A stretch of DNA of 21,565 bases from Pseudomonadota bacterium (GTDB lineage: Bacteria > Myxococcota_A > Polyangia > Polyangiales > Polyangiaceae): positions 1 through 21,565 of the forward strand of contig JAEYVE010000232.1 in NCBI GenBank assembly GCA_023432025.1, read 5' to 3'. The translations under genes and the position numbers were made by a program. The notes under the pieces are model-generated. The model saw nothing but the letters and a program-made list of their open reading frames with translations. It was not told where the DNA came from and ran no database searches. Below, piece after piece: positions 7,783 through 21,565 of this stretch. How positions within the stretch are numbered: the stretch's first letter is position 1; every line of letters starts with the position of its first letter.

Positions 7783-8166
7783 TTACTTCGCGGCCGTTTG
7801 CGCCTGGAAGGTGTCGATGGCGCGCTGGTACTCACGACGGTCCGTGAGCGCCATGGTGAGGAAGAGCACCACGAACAAGAAGGAGCTCAAGAACACCACG
7901 ACGTTGAAGCGCTTGTCCCATGCCATGTGCATGAAATACGCCATCACCAAGGCAGCCTTGATGGTGGCGATGATCATCGCCACCACGAAGTTGCCCGTTC
8001 CACCCAGATCCACCGCGGTGACCGCCACCGTGAGCACGGTGAGAATGGTCAGCGCCGCGAACACGCCAATGAGAAGGAACATTGGCGTGGTGTGAGCGAA
8101 GTCTCCGTCGCTCCCGTGCCCGCCGTGTCCGTGAGCGCCCGCTTCTGTCTTGTGTCCGTCAGCCAT
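7783..8166 (-). CDS. ctaF: Cytochrome c oxidase subunit IV, prokaryotic type
   Basis: The 127-residue protein has three predicted membrane helices (about 29-51, 60-80 and 87-107), including MIIATIKAALVMAYFMHM, the signature of the bacterial subunit IV family of haem-copper oxidases (COX4_pro). It stabilises the oxidase core in the cytoplasmic membrane and binds no redox cofactor. The N-terminus is His/Gly-rich (GAHGHGGHGSDGDFAH, residues 10-25), a feature shared with other subunits in this operon. I placed the start at the ATG at 8166; the longer open frame to 8346 is antisense-like Arg-rich sequence over the ctaE end. It is the last gene of the operon, 38 bases after ctaE, and ends before the hairpin at 7724-7759. 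Confidence 0.9.
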   Translation of the reverse strand: MADGHKTEAGAHGHGGHGSDGDFAHTTPMFLLIGVFAALTILTVLTVAVTAVDLGGTGNFVVAMIIATIKAALVMAYFMHMAWDKRFNVVVFLSSFLFVVLFLTMALTDRREYQRAIDTFQAQTAAK

Positions 8167-8204
8167 GTCGAATCTCGGCTCTCGAATTCTGGAAAGTGGG
8201 CTCT

Positions 8205-9530
8205 TCAGTGAATGAGGTAGAGCATCGGGAAGAGGTAGATCCAGATGAGGTCCACCAAGTGCCAATACAGTGCCGAGAAGTCGATCGGCCCGAAGTAGCG
8301 CGGCCCGAAGCGTCGACGCATCGACCGCACCAACATCCACACCCACACGCCGATGCCAATGAGCACGTGCACGCCGTGCAGACCGGTCATGAAGAAGTAG
8401 ATGCTGAAGAACACGCCGGCCTTCTCGGGGCGCGCCAGAGTGATCGGGCTACCGTCCGCGGTGCTGCGAATGATGCCAGCCTTGATGAGCGGCTCGGCCT
8501 CTTCCTTGGTCAGCCTACGGATGGCGTCCGCGATGCGGATATCCGCCGCGAGCTCCTTCACGTTGTCGGATGCTGCGGCCTTCGGCGCTGCCTCGACCGG
8601 GGCCGCCTGGTCTGGCGCCGCCTGGTCTGGGGCCGCCTGGTCTGGCGCTGCCTGAGCCGGCACTGCTTCGGGCTGGCCCGCCGCGAGCGGAACCGCGGAG
8701 CCAGCGGCCGGAGGCTCGGGCGCCTTCTGCGCCGAACCAGCGGGCGCCGCTTCCGCCTGCGCCTGCTGACCCTTGGCATCACCCTTCTGGTCGACCGCGG
8801 TGGTCTCCGCCGCCTTGGGAGCGGCTGGCTCGGCGGTCGTCTTGGTGTCGCCGGGGGCGGCAGCCTTGGTCTCCGTCGCGGGCGCTTGGTTTACCGCGGG
8901 CACCAGCTGAAGCGGCGTGCGCGGCGTGCGATCGATGCGCAGCGCGGCTTCCTTCTTGTTGGCCTCCATCTGAGCCAAGAGGCGCTCCATGGCGGCCGCC
9001 GACTCGGGGTGCTTCTTCTTGAAGGTCTCGTTCTCCCAGAGCTCTTCACGTGGGTTGAAGTGCTTGCTGGGCAGGAGGCCGTCGTGGAATTTGTGCGAAT
9101 ACTCCACGTACTTCACGCACATGAAGGTCAGCGCACACACGATGGTGAGAACGATGTTGATGCGGAGCAGCTTCGTCTCGCCCAGCTGCGCGTTACGAAC
9201 GGCCCAGGCCGCCGTAAAGCTGCTGAAAATGAGGACGATCGTGTTGAGCGCCCCCATGTTGGTGTCGAGGTAGAAGTGCGCCCAGTAGAACACCTCGGGG
9301 TTTTGGCCCCGGTAAATGGTGTAGGCGCAGAAGAGCCCTGCGAAAAACAGGATCTCCGTCACCAAGAACAGCCAAATACCGAGCTTACCCGAATCGAACT
9401 GCTGCTCGGCAGACGCGAAGTGGTGCGCGACGTAGGGGTACTCGTGCGACTCACCGTGGCCGTGGCTGCCGTGAGGCATGGCCACTTCCGCAACGAGCGC
9501 CGCGTCCTTGTTCGCTTTGATATCCGTCAT
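8205..9530 (-). CDS. ctaE: Cytochrome c oxidase subunit III with a long Ala/Pro-rich insertion
   Basis: Residues 45-150 hold three helices of subunit III, including LFLVTEILFFAGLFCAY with conserved Glu59. Residues 370-441 hold the last two (FMTGLHGVHVLIGIG and YWHLVDLIWIYLFPMLYLI). That is the five-helix form, normally about 200 residues. Between them, where a short loop is usual, lies an insertion of about 215 residues (roughly 155-368). Its first part is charged and helical, residues 210-320 are Ala/Pro/Gln/Lys-rich with tandem AAPDQ repeats, and 323-360 is again charged. Placing the helices on the canonical topology puts the insertion in the periplasm. The N-terminus is His-rich (PHGSHGHGESHEY). 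The frame is intact and both ends are conserved, so this is an in-frame insertion rather than a fusion by frameshift. It lies 43 bases after ctaD. Confidence 0.93.
   Translation of the reverse strand: MTDIKANKDAALVAEVAMPHGSHGHGESHEYPYVAHHFASAEQQFDSGKLGIWLFLVTEILFFAGLFCAYTIYRGQNPEVFYWAHFYLDTNMGALNTIVLIFSSFTAAWAVRNAQLGETKLLRINIVLTIVCALTFMCVKYVEYSHKFHDGLLPSKHFNPREELWENETFKKKHPESAAAMERLLAQMEANKKEAALRIDRTPRTPLQLVPAVNQAPATETKAAAPGDTKTTAEPAAPKAAETTAVDQKGDAKGQQAQAEAAPAGSAQKAPEPPAAGSAVPLAAGQPEAVPAQAAPDQAAPDQAAPDQAAPVEAAPKAAASDNVKELAADIRIADAIRRLTKEEAEPLIKAGIIRSTADGSPITLARPEKAGVFFSIYFFMTGLHGVHVLIGIGVWVWMLVRSMRRRFGPRYFGPIDFSALYWHLVDLIWIYLFPMLYLIH
8599..8658 (-). repeat. 15-bp tandem repeat encoding AAPDQ units within ctaE
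   Basis: Three near-identical 15-base units (8599-8613, 8614-8628 and 8629-8643, differing at one position) are followed by a diverged fourth (8644-8658). They encode consecutive Ala-Ala-Pro-Asp-Gln pentapeptides in the periplasmic insertion of subunit III. The unit length is a multiple of three, so copy-number changes by slippage would keep the frame. Confidence 0.9.
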
Positions 9531-9573
9531 CGGTTGATTCCAAAGGCTCGAGAGGTTCCGAGGCGTGCCGGCC

Positions 9574-11241
<1,668 letters not shown>

Positions 11242-11247
11242 CGGTAA

Positions 11248-11253
11248 CTCCTA
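11248..11253 (-). promoter_or_regulatory. Ribosome-binding site of ctaD overlapping the ctaC stop
   Basis: TAGGAG on the minus strand includes the TAG stop codon of ctaC and lies 6 bases before the ctaD ATG. The overlap suggests that ribosomes ending ctaC re-initiate on ctaD, which would balance subunits II and I. Confidence 0.75.
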
Positions 11254-12255
11254 CTTGAGGCTCTTGATGAACTCGATGAGTCCGTTGATTTCGTAGTCAG
11301 CCAACTTGCCCTGGTAGGTGGGCATGCTGGGGGCGAAGCCAGCGACGATTTTCGCCTGCGGCTGGTTGATCGACTCGCGAATGTAGTTCTCGTCCACGGT
11401 CACCTGGGTTCCGTCGGCGAGCGCGTGCGTTTTGCCGAAGATGCCCTTCCACGTCGGGCCCACCTTCGCGCTGCCGTCCGTCGAATGGCACGTTTCGCAG
11501 CCTTGCTGCGTGTAGAGCAGCTTGCCGAGCTCGACCGGAGGCAGAGCCTTCTTCAGGTCATCGGCCTTCTGCAAGAAGCGCTCGTAGCCGCCGGGTTCGT
11601 GCACCGTGATCTGGGTGATCATGTCGGAGTGCGCCGTACCGCAGTACTCCGCGCAGAACACCGGCGCGCTGCCGGTCTTGGTAGCGTGGAACCAGAGATC
11701 CGTGTAGCGCCCGGGGACGGCGTCCATCTTCACCCGCATCGAGGGGATGAAGAGGCTGTGCAGCACGTCCGCCGACTGGATGACGATACGCACGTCGCGG
11801 TCCACCGGAACGTGGAGCTCACTGTCCGTGTAGCTACCGGACGGCGTGTTGTACGTGAACAGCCACTTCCACTTTTGGGCCTGGACGTGAATTTCCAGGG
11901 CGTCCTTCGGCGGAGTGCGCAGGTTGACGAAGCCCTTGAAGCCCCAGACGAACAGCGCAATCACGATGAACAGCGGAATCACCGACCAGGCGATTTCGAG
12001 CGCCGTATTGTGCTGGCTGACCTCGTCCCCGATGGCGCTGCCCTCGCGACTGGACACGCGGTACTTGCGCACGAAGTGCACCATGACCGCGAAGATGGCT
12101 GCCGACGACACCACCGAGAGCCAGAACAGCACGTTGTAGAGCCAGTCCACATCGACCGCGAACGTCGACCCCTGGATCGGCATCCAGTAGTCGTCGGACG
12201 GCGGGGACTTGGGCAGCGGCGTGTCCGCCAAAGACGAAATCAACGAGGAGATCAT
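11251..12255 (-). CDS. ctaC: Cytochrome c oxidase subunit II with fused cytochrome c domain (caa3 type)
   Basis: The 334-residue protein accepts electrons from ACIII or a soluble cytochrome c and passes them to subunit I. Two membrane helices (about 38-62 and 88-108) are followed by the periplasmic cupredoxin domain with the aromatic patch KWKWLFTY and CuA ligands His166 (VLHSLF), Cys201, Cys205, His209 and Met212 (CAEYCGTAHSDM). A C-terminal cytochrome c domain carries CETCH (Cys253, Cys256, His257) and the axial Met311 (APSMPTYQGK). The fused heme is what defines caa3 oxidases. I see no lipobox, and the N-terminus is short and Ser-rich, so it may lack a cleaved signal. The ATG start overlaps the sco stop as ATGA. 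Confidence 0.97.
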   Translation of the reverse strand: MISSLISSLADTPLPKSPPSDDYWMPIQGSTFAVDVDWLYNVLFWLSVVSSAAIFAVMVHFVRKYRVSSREGSAIGDEVSQHNTALEIAWSVIPLFIVIALFVWGFKGFVNLRTPPKDALEIHVQAQKWKWLFTYNTPSGSYTDSELHVPVDRDVRIVIQSADVLHSLFIPSMRVKMDAVPGRYTDLWFHATKTGSAPVFCAEYCGTAHSDMITQITVHEPGGYERFLQKADDLKKALPPVELGKLLYTQQGCETCHSTDGSAKVGPTWKGIFGKTHALADGTQVTVDENYIRESINQPQAKIVAGFAPSMPTYQGKLADYEINGLIEFIKSLK

Positions 12256-13181
12256 GGTGCAGTTCTCTCTTCTAGCGAACTGGATCTAGCGGGTGGTGCT
12301 AGCGGGTGGGTTGAGTGCTGAACGGAGCCGCCACGCTGCTTTCGGCGCTCGGCCCACCAAAGAAAACCGATCAGGCCCGACAACGACACCGCCCCGATAC
12401 CCCCGCCGAGCCGCATGATGTTCATGGCCACCGGGGCGTAGCGCCCCTCGGTTTCGTCGTAGTGAAAACAGTAGAGAACGAGGCGGTCGACGCTCGTACC
12501 GACCTTGCCCTGCGACGCCTCGATCAGACTGAGTCGCAGCGTTTTCGGCTGGAACTCGATGCCGTACACGTAGCGCTGGATTTTTCCTTGCGGCGACGTG
12601 ACGACGAACGCGGCGGGGTGGACGTACTCGTCCCGCTTCTCGTTGTAGTTGTAACCAAAGCCGAGCGTTTCCGCGACCGCGCGAACGTTGACCTCGGAAC
12701 CGACGAGCACCGTCCACGCGGATGGGTCCGCCTCGGGGCGACCGTACTGCGCGAGATAGCGAGTTTTGGTGCCACGAGCGCGCTCGACCGTTTCCGCCGG
12801 GTCCAAGGACACCGTGACGATGCGGTAGTCCTTGCCCAGCGTGAGGTCGACCTTCTTCAGACCATCGATGAGACCATTCAGCTGCAGACTGCACAGCATG
12901 GGGCAGTCCGAGTAATTCATGGTGACGATGACCGGGAGATCTCCCTTGAAGAGCTCGCCGAGCACGACGGGACGCCCATCGTCGCTCGTGAAGCCCAAGG
13001 TGCCCGGTAGCGAGCGCTCGAGGTGCTCCTGAACGTCCACGCCACGAAGGCGCTTCGGGGCCATTTCCGTGCGCGACTTGATCTCGCTCTGGTCCACCGG
13101 AGCGGCGGACACACCTTCGCCTGCGGTGAGCAAAGCTGCACCGAGGGCAAGGCACGTGAGCAATCGACCGAGGCGCATCAT
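12252..13181 (-). CDS. sco: SCO1/SenC-family copper chaperone for CuA assembly, with C-terminal anchor
   Basis: SCO proteins deliver copper to the CuA site of oxidase subunit II, or reduce its cysteines, in the periplasm. The 309-residue product has a signal peptide (about 1-27), a thioredoxin-like fold, the copper motif CPMLC (Cys93 and Cys97) in TMNYSDCPMLC, and the distal His188 in DEYVHPAAFVV. Unlike the usual N-terminally anchored SCO, it has a hydrophobic helix near the C-terminus (about 255-277, GGGIGAVSLSGLIGFLWWAE) followed by a basic and Ser/Pro-rich tail, so it is probably anchored there. The start is one of two adjacent ATGs (13181 or 13178), with GAGG just upstream. The longer open frame to 13505 is Arg/Pro-rich shadow. 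It lies 4 bases after the Pro-rich protein gene and overlaps ctaC by 4. Confidence 0.93.
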   Translation of the reverse strand: MMRLGRLLTCLALGAALLTAGEGVSAAPVDQSEIKSRTEMAPKRLRGVDVQEHLERSLPGTLGFTSDDGRPVVLGELFKGDLPVIVTMNYSDCPMLCSLQLNGLIDGLKKVDLTLGKDYRIVTVSLDPAETVERARGTKTRYLAQYGRPEADPSAWTVLVGSEVNVRAVAETLGFGYNYNEKRDEYVHPAAFVVTSPQGKIQRYVYGIEFQPKTLRLSLIEASQGKVGTSVDRLVLYCFHYDETEGRYAPVAMNIMRLGGGIGAVSLSGLIGFLWWAERRKQRGGSVQHSTHPLAPPARSSSLEERTAP

Positions 13182-13185
13182 GACC

Positions 13186-13758
13186 TCAGAGAGGCGTCCC
13201 TTCGGGCGCTGGCGCGCTTTCGGGCGCCGTCTTCTTGGGAGCTTCCGGCGCCTTCTGCGGAGCAGGCGTCGGCCCGGGCCCGGTCGAACCCGGCGTGGGC
13301 GAAAGCGAGGGCGTCCCCGAGTCGCCGCCGGTCGGCGCGGGCGCGGGACTGCCTTCGGGCGACGGCGCCGCTTCGGACGGCGTCCCTTCCGGCGACTCGG
13401 CGCCAGCTTCGCCGCCGCTGCCCTGCGGCGCTTCCTTCTTGGGCGGCAGCTCACCGACCCAAGTACGACCGTGACGGATATCGCCGAGCATGAGCTTGGT
13501 GGCACGATCGATGGGCACCGAAACGAGCCCCTTGGCGCGATCCGTCCAAGCGCTCGGCGCGTTGAGCTTGGCCAGCTGCTCTGCGCGCAGGCTGCGGTAC
13601 GCGTTTTCGGCAGGCGCAGCGCGCTCGGCGCCGAGCTCGGCCTCTTCGACCCTCACCAACGCCGTGATCGTCAGGGAGGCGCCCAACATTGCGAGCGCGA
13701 GCAGGACCACCAGGGTGGCCAGAGCGCCGCTATTGACCTTGTCCGGTTCGTTCGACAC
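13186..13758 (-). CDS. Single-helix, Pro-rich protein of the ACIII-caa3 operon, function unknown
   Basis: I do not recognise this 190-residue protein by name. It has a short N-terminus, one hydrophobic helix (about 11-35, GALATLVVLLALAMLGAS), then a compact segment to residue 100 (AYRSLRAEQLAKLN, then GLVSVPIDRATKLML), and finally a Pro/Ala/Gly/Glu-rich tail from about 104 to 190. With the N-terminus inside, the tail would be periplasmic. Its place between actF and sco suggests an accessory subunit or assembly factor, perhaps comparable to the small single-helix ActG-type subunits of some ACIII complexes, but that is inference. The GTG start at 13758 is set by AAGGAG six bases upstream, which overlaps the actF stop. 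The longer frame to 13887 is shadow. Confidence 0.85.
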   Translation of the reverse strand: MSNEPDKVNSGALATLVVLLALAMLGASLTITALVRVEEAELGAERAAPAENAYRSLRAEQLAKLNAPSAWTDRAKGLVSVPIDRATKLMLGDIRHGRTWVGELPPKKEAPQGSGGEAGAESPEGTPSEAAPSPEGSPAPAPTGGDSGTPSLSPTPGSTGPGPTPAPQKAPEAPKKTAPESAPAPEGTPL

Positions 13759-13764
13759 GTGGCT

Positions 13765-13769
13765 CTCCT

Positions 13770-13770
<1 letters not shown>
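13765..13770 (-). promoter_or_regulatory. Ribosome-binding site that fixes the GTG start of the Pro-rich protein gene
   Basis: AAGGAG on the minus strand begins on the last base of the actF TGA stop and lies 6 bases before the GTG at 13758. It supports this GTG over the upstream in-frame starts and implies coupling with actF. Confidence 0.8.
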
Positions 13771-15056
<1,286 letters not shown>

Positions 15057-15080
15057 CGAAAGCTCTCAATCAATCCAAGC

Positions 15081-16316
15081 TCACTTGAGCCCGGCGCGGT
15101 CGGCCTCGGGAATATCCTTGAGCTCGGATGCCTTGCTGCGCTGAAGCGCGCGCACGTACATCACCACCGCCCAGCGGTCGTCCGGCGCAATCTGCGCGCC
15201 GTAGGGCTGCATGTTGCGAATACCGTGCGTGATGGTGTTGAAGAGCTCACCCACGGGCTGCTGCCGCAGATACTCTTGGTGGAGGTTGCTCGGCGGAACC
15301 CAGCCCTGCTGCAGGGTTTCGGCGCGCTTGTGCACCATGCCGTCGCCGTCGCCGTCGAAGCCGTGGCACGGCGTGCAGAACGTTCCGTAGACCTGCTTGC
15401 CGCGCGCCATCGTGGCGTCCGTGAGCGCCACCTGCTTCGGGAACGTGGTGGCCCAAGCGCCGTCGATTTGGCCCCGATAGAGGTGATCGTCGAGGTTCGC
15501 GTGCCCCACGGCGACCGTGCCCTCTTCGGGCGGGCGGTCGGCGCGACGGTCGGCGAAGAACGGATTCTCACGCTGCGCCTTGAACTTGGGCTGGAAGTCC
15601 ATGTCCCAGACGGCGTGCAGACGCCCGTGCTCCATCTTGGCGGAGCGCGCCTGCGCGAAGAACGCGAAGGGCACGAAGCTTGCCACCGCAAGCACGATGA
15701 GGCCGTACACGAGCGGCTTCGGCAACTCGGCGCTGGTCGAGTGATCCTCGTAGACGGTGTCCAACACGAGCGGGCTCGTCGCCTCGAGCAACGCCTTGGT
15801 CTCGGCGTCGTCGAACTTGGGATCCCGCGCCTCGATGACGAGGAAAAACTTGTCGTCGGAGACCTTGGCGAAGCGCTCCTTCAAGTCCAGCGGATGCGAC
15901 GGCAACGGCAGGTTGTTCAGCGCGAACATGCCGCCCAGCGTCGCGAAGGCGCTGAAGAGCACCGTCAGCTCGAACCACACCGGCACGTTCGCCGGCCAGC
16001 TCCAGAACGGCTTACCGCTGACGATCCACGGATAGTCGACGGCGTTCGTCCACCACTGCAGCAAGATGGCGGTCGTCAGACCGGTCAGCGCTGCGGCGAG
16101 CACGATCCACGGCAGACGCGTCATGCGAATGCCCATGGCGCGCTCGATGCCGTGAATGGGGAACGGCGTGTACGTGTCCCACTTGGTGTAGCCGGCGTCA
16201 CGCACCTTTTTCGAGGCGCGCACCAGCGCGGTCGGGTTGTCGTACTCGGCGAGGAATCCGTGCAGCGGGGCGCTACCGGTCTCCGTCTGCGAAGAGGCTG
16301 CCTGTTTGTCACTCAT
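15081..16316 (-). CDS. actDE: Fused ActD-ActE: ACIII membrane subunit joined to monoheme cytochrome c
   Basis: One 411-residue frame contains both ActD and ActE. Residues 15-185 match ActD (DUF3341 type): LHGFLAEYDNPTALVRASKKVRDAGY, GIERAMG and two helices (about 68-90 and 112-134), then a globular DKFFLVIEA segment. A third helix (about 202-222) leads into an ActE-like part with DMDFQPKFKAQRENPFFADRR and EGTVAVGH, then heme c motif CTPCH (Cys314, Cys317, His318) and probable axial Met369 (RNMQPYG). In the best-known ACIII operons these are separate genes and ActE is a lipoprotein; here the third helix replaces the lipid anchor. There is no sign of a frameshift joining them. I prefer the ATG at 16316 (GGGAG 11 bases upstream) over the TTG at 16334. 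It lies 47 bases after actC. Confidence 0.93.
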   Translation of the reverse strand: MSDKQAASSQTETGSAPLHGFLAEYDNPTALVRASKKVRDAGYTKWDTYTPFPIHGIERAMGIRMTRLPWIVLAAALTGLTTAILLQWWTNAVDYPWIVSGKPFWSWPANVPVWFELTVLFSAFATLGGMFALNNLPLPSHPLDLKERFAKVSDDKFFLVIEARDPKFDDAETKALLEATSPLVLDTVYEDHSTSAELPKPLVYGLIVLAVASFVPFAFFAQARSAKMEHGRLHAVWDMDFQPKFKAQRENPFFADRRADRPPEEGTVAVGHANLDDHLYRGQIDGAWATTFPKQVALTDATMARGKQVYGTFCTPCHGFDGDGDGMVHKRAETLQQGWVPPSNLHQEYLRQQPVGELFNTITHGIRNMQPYGAQIAPDDRWAVVMYVRALQRSKASELKDIPEADRAGLK

Positions 16317-16363
16317 GACGGTCGGAACTCCCAAACCTCGGTGGCTCAGTGGTCGCCCACATC

Positions 16364-20881
<4,518 letters not shown>

Positions 20882-20885
<4 letters not shown>

Positions 20886-21556
20886 CGGTGACATGTGGAG
20901 CAGTCGGTCGGGGGATTGATGTTGTTCTGCTCGCGAAGCTGAGCGCCGTAGGCGACGGGATCGCCGGCCGGCTTCCAGGTCATGTTCGTGACTTCCTCCG
21001 GCGGACGGAGGTGCTGCTCCGGCGCGCGGTGGCAATCCAAGCACCAACCCATGCTCAGGGTTTCTTGCTGGAAGACTTCTTCCATCTGGTCCACGCGGCC
21101 GTGGCAGCTGACGCAGCCGATACCGCGCGTCACGTGCGCGCTGTGGTTGAAGTACACGTAATCCGGAAGATCGTGCACCTTCACCCACTGCACCGGCTCA
21201 CCGGTGGCCGCACTCTCTCGTACCGGCAAGAGCTTCGAGCTCTTGGGATGCACGAGCGTGTGACAGTTCATGCAAGTCGCCGTCGGGGGCAATGCCGCGT
21301 GCGCCGCCTGGTCGACGGTGTTGTGGCAATACTTGCAGTCCAGGCCCAATTCCCCGGCGTGCAGCGCGTGGCTGTACGGGACGGGCTGCTTGGGTTGGTA
21401 GCCGACGTCGGTCGTCTTCGGCGAGAAGCCGTACCAAACGAGCGCCGTCAGGTAGATGGGCGCCCCGGCAAGGGCCACGCCGACAATCTGCCGGGTCTTG
21501 TTGGCCCAGCGAGGGAAGACGAACAGCTTCATCTTGATGAACCGGGTGAGGGACAC
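20882..21556 (-). CDS. actA: Alternative Complex III subunit ActA, pentaheme cytochrome c
   Basis: ActA is the membrane-anchored multiheme electron carrier of ACIII. The 224-residue reading has one hydrophobic segment (about 24-44, IVGVALAGAPIYLTALVWYG) and five CxxCH motifs: CKYCH (74-78), CMNCH (95-99), CVSCH (148-152), CLDCH (172-176) and CSTCH (219-223), the number expected for ActA. Between them are family segments YSHALHAGELGLDCKYCH and YFNHSAHVTRGIGC. The start is uncertain: GTG at 21556 lies only 9 bases from the window edge, ATG at 21532 (MKLFVFPRW) is a good alternative, and a start beyond the edge cannot be excluded. The stop overlaps the actB start. As the first visible gene of the block, it should be close to the operon promoter, which is outside the window. 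Confidence 0.93.
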
Positions 21557-21565
21557 CGCGCGAAG

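Noticed and set aside
12285..12312. Short direct repeat of CCACCCGCTAG (minus strand) near the end of sco
   Set aside because: It is two copies only, within the Ser/Pro-rich coding tail of sco, and gives no sign of an attachment site or a mobile element.
20886..21188. N-terminal extension of actB into actA
   Set aside because: It reads actA out of frame. The extended Tat region of ActB starts after the ATG at 20885, which overlaps the actA stop.

Overview
The window is a high-GC, gene-dense stretch of a Gram-negative bacterial chromosome. It carries a lipoprotein lytic transglycosylase, an Alternative Complex III (ACIII) operon joined to a caa3 cytochrome oxidase operon, a SCO copper chaperone, and many GTG starts with 4-base stop/start overlaps. 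Together these suggest an aerobic deltaproteobacterium-like organism, most likely Myxococcota (Polyangia-like). That assignment is inference from gene content; no rRNA or marker gene is present. I see no tRNA, rRNA, CRISPR array, insertion sequence or prophage.

Left block (1-3883, minus strand). A four-gene, tightly packed unit is transcribed leftward: a coiled-coil protein of FliJ/YscO-like appearance, a soluble lytic transglycosylase (Slt-type lipoprotein with a TPR-like helical body), a thioredoxin-fold redoxin with a CxxC motif, and the first part of an M19-type (renal) dipeptidase that runs off the left edge. Two of its three junctions are GTGA overlaps.

Middle block (4031-7589, plus strand). 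It is divergent from the first block across a 147-base gap and holds three genes: a stand-alone C39-like papain-fold peptidase, a RimK-type ATP-grasp ligase with a long N-terminal domain, and a GCS2-family carboxylate-amine ligase (YbdK-like). Two ATP-dependent amide-bond-forming enzymes plus a peptidase make a plausible pathway for making or attaching a small peptide of unknown identity. This is the best candidate here for an uncharacterised system. A strong hairpin at 7724-7759 separates it from the convergent right block.

Right block (7783-21556, minus strand, transcribed right to left). Ten genes with short gaps or overlaps: actA (pentaheme c), actB (Mo-oxidoreductase-like plus Fe-S), actC (NrfD-like), an actD-actE fusion (membrane protein plus monoheme c), actF, a Pro-rich single-helix protein of unknown function, sco, then ctaC (CuA plus heme c), ctaD, ctaE and ctaF. 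Electrons would pass from menaquinol through ACIII and its c hemes to the heme c and CuA of the caa3 oxidase, and then to O2. One transcription unit fits an ACIII-caa3 supercomplex. Odd points are the ActD-ActE fusion, a long Ala/Pro-rich insertion with AAPDQ repeats in subunit III, His-rich tails on several subunits, and a YSHP (A2-type) active-site helix in subunit I. The operon promoter and possibly the true actA start lie beyond the right edge.
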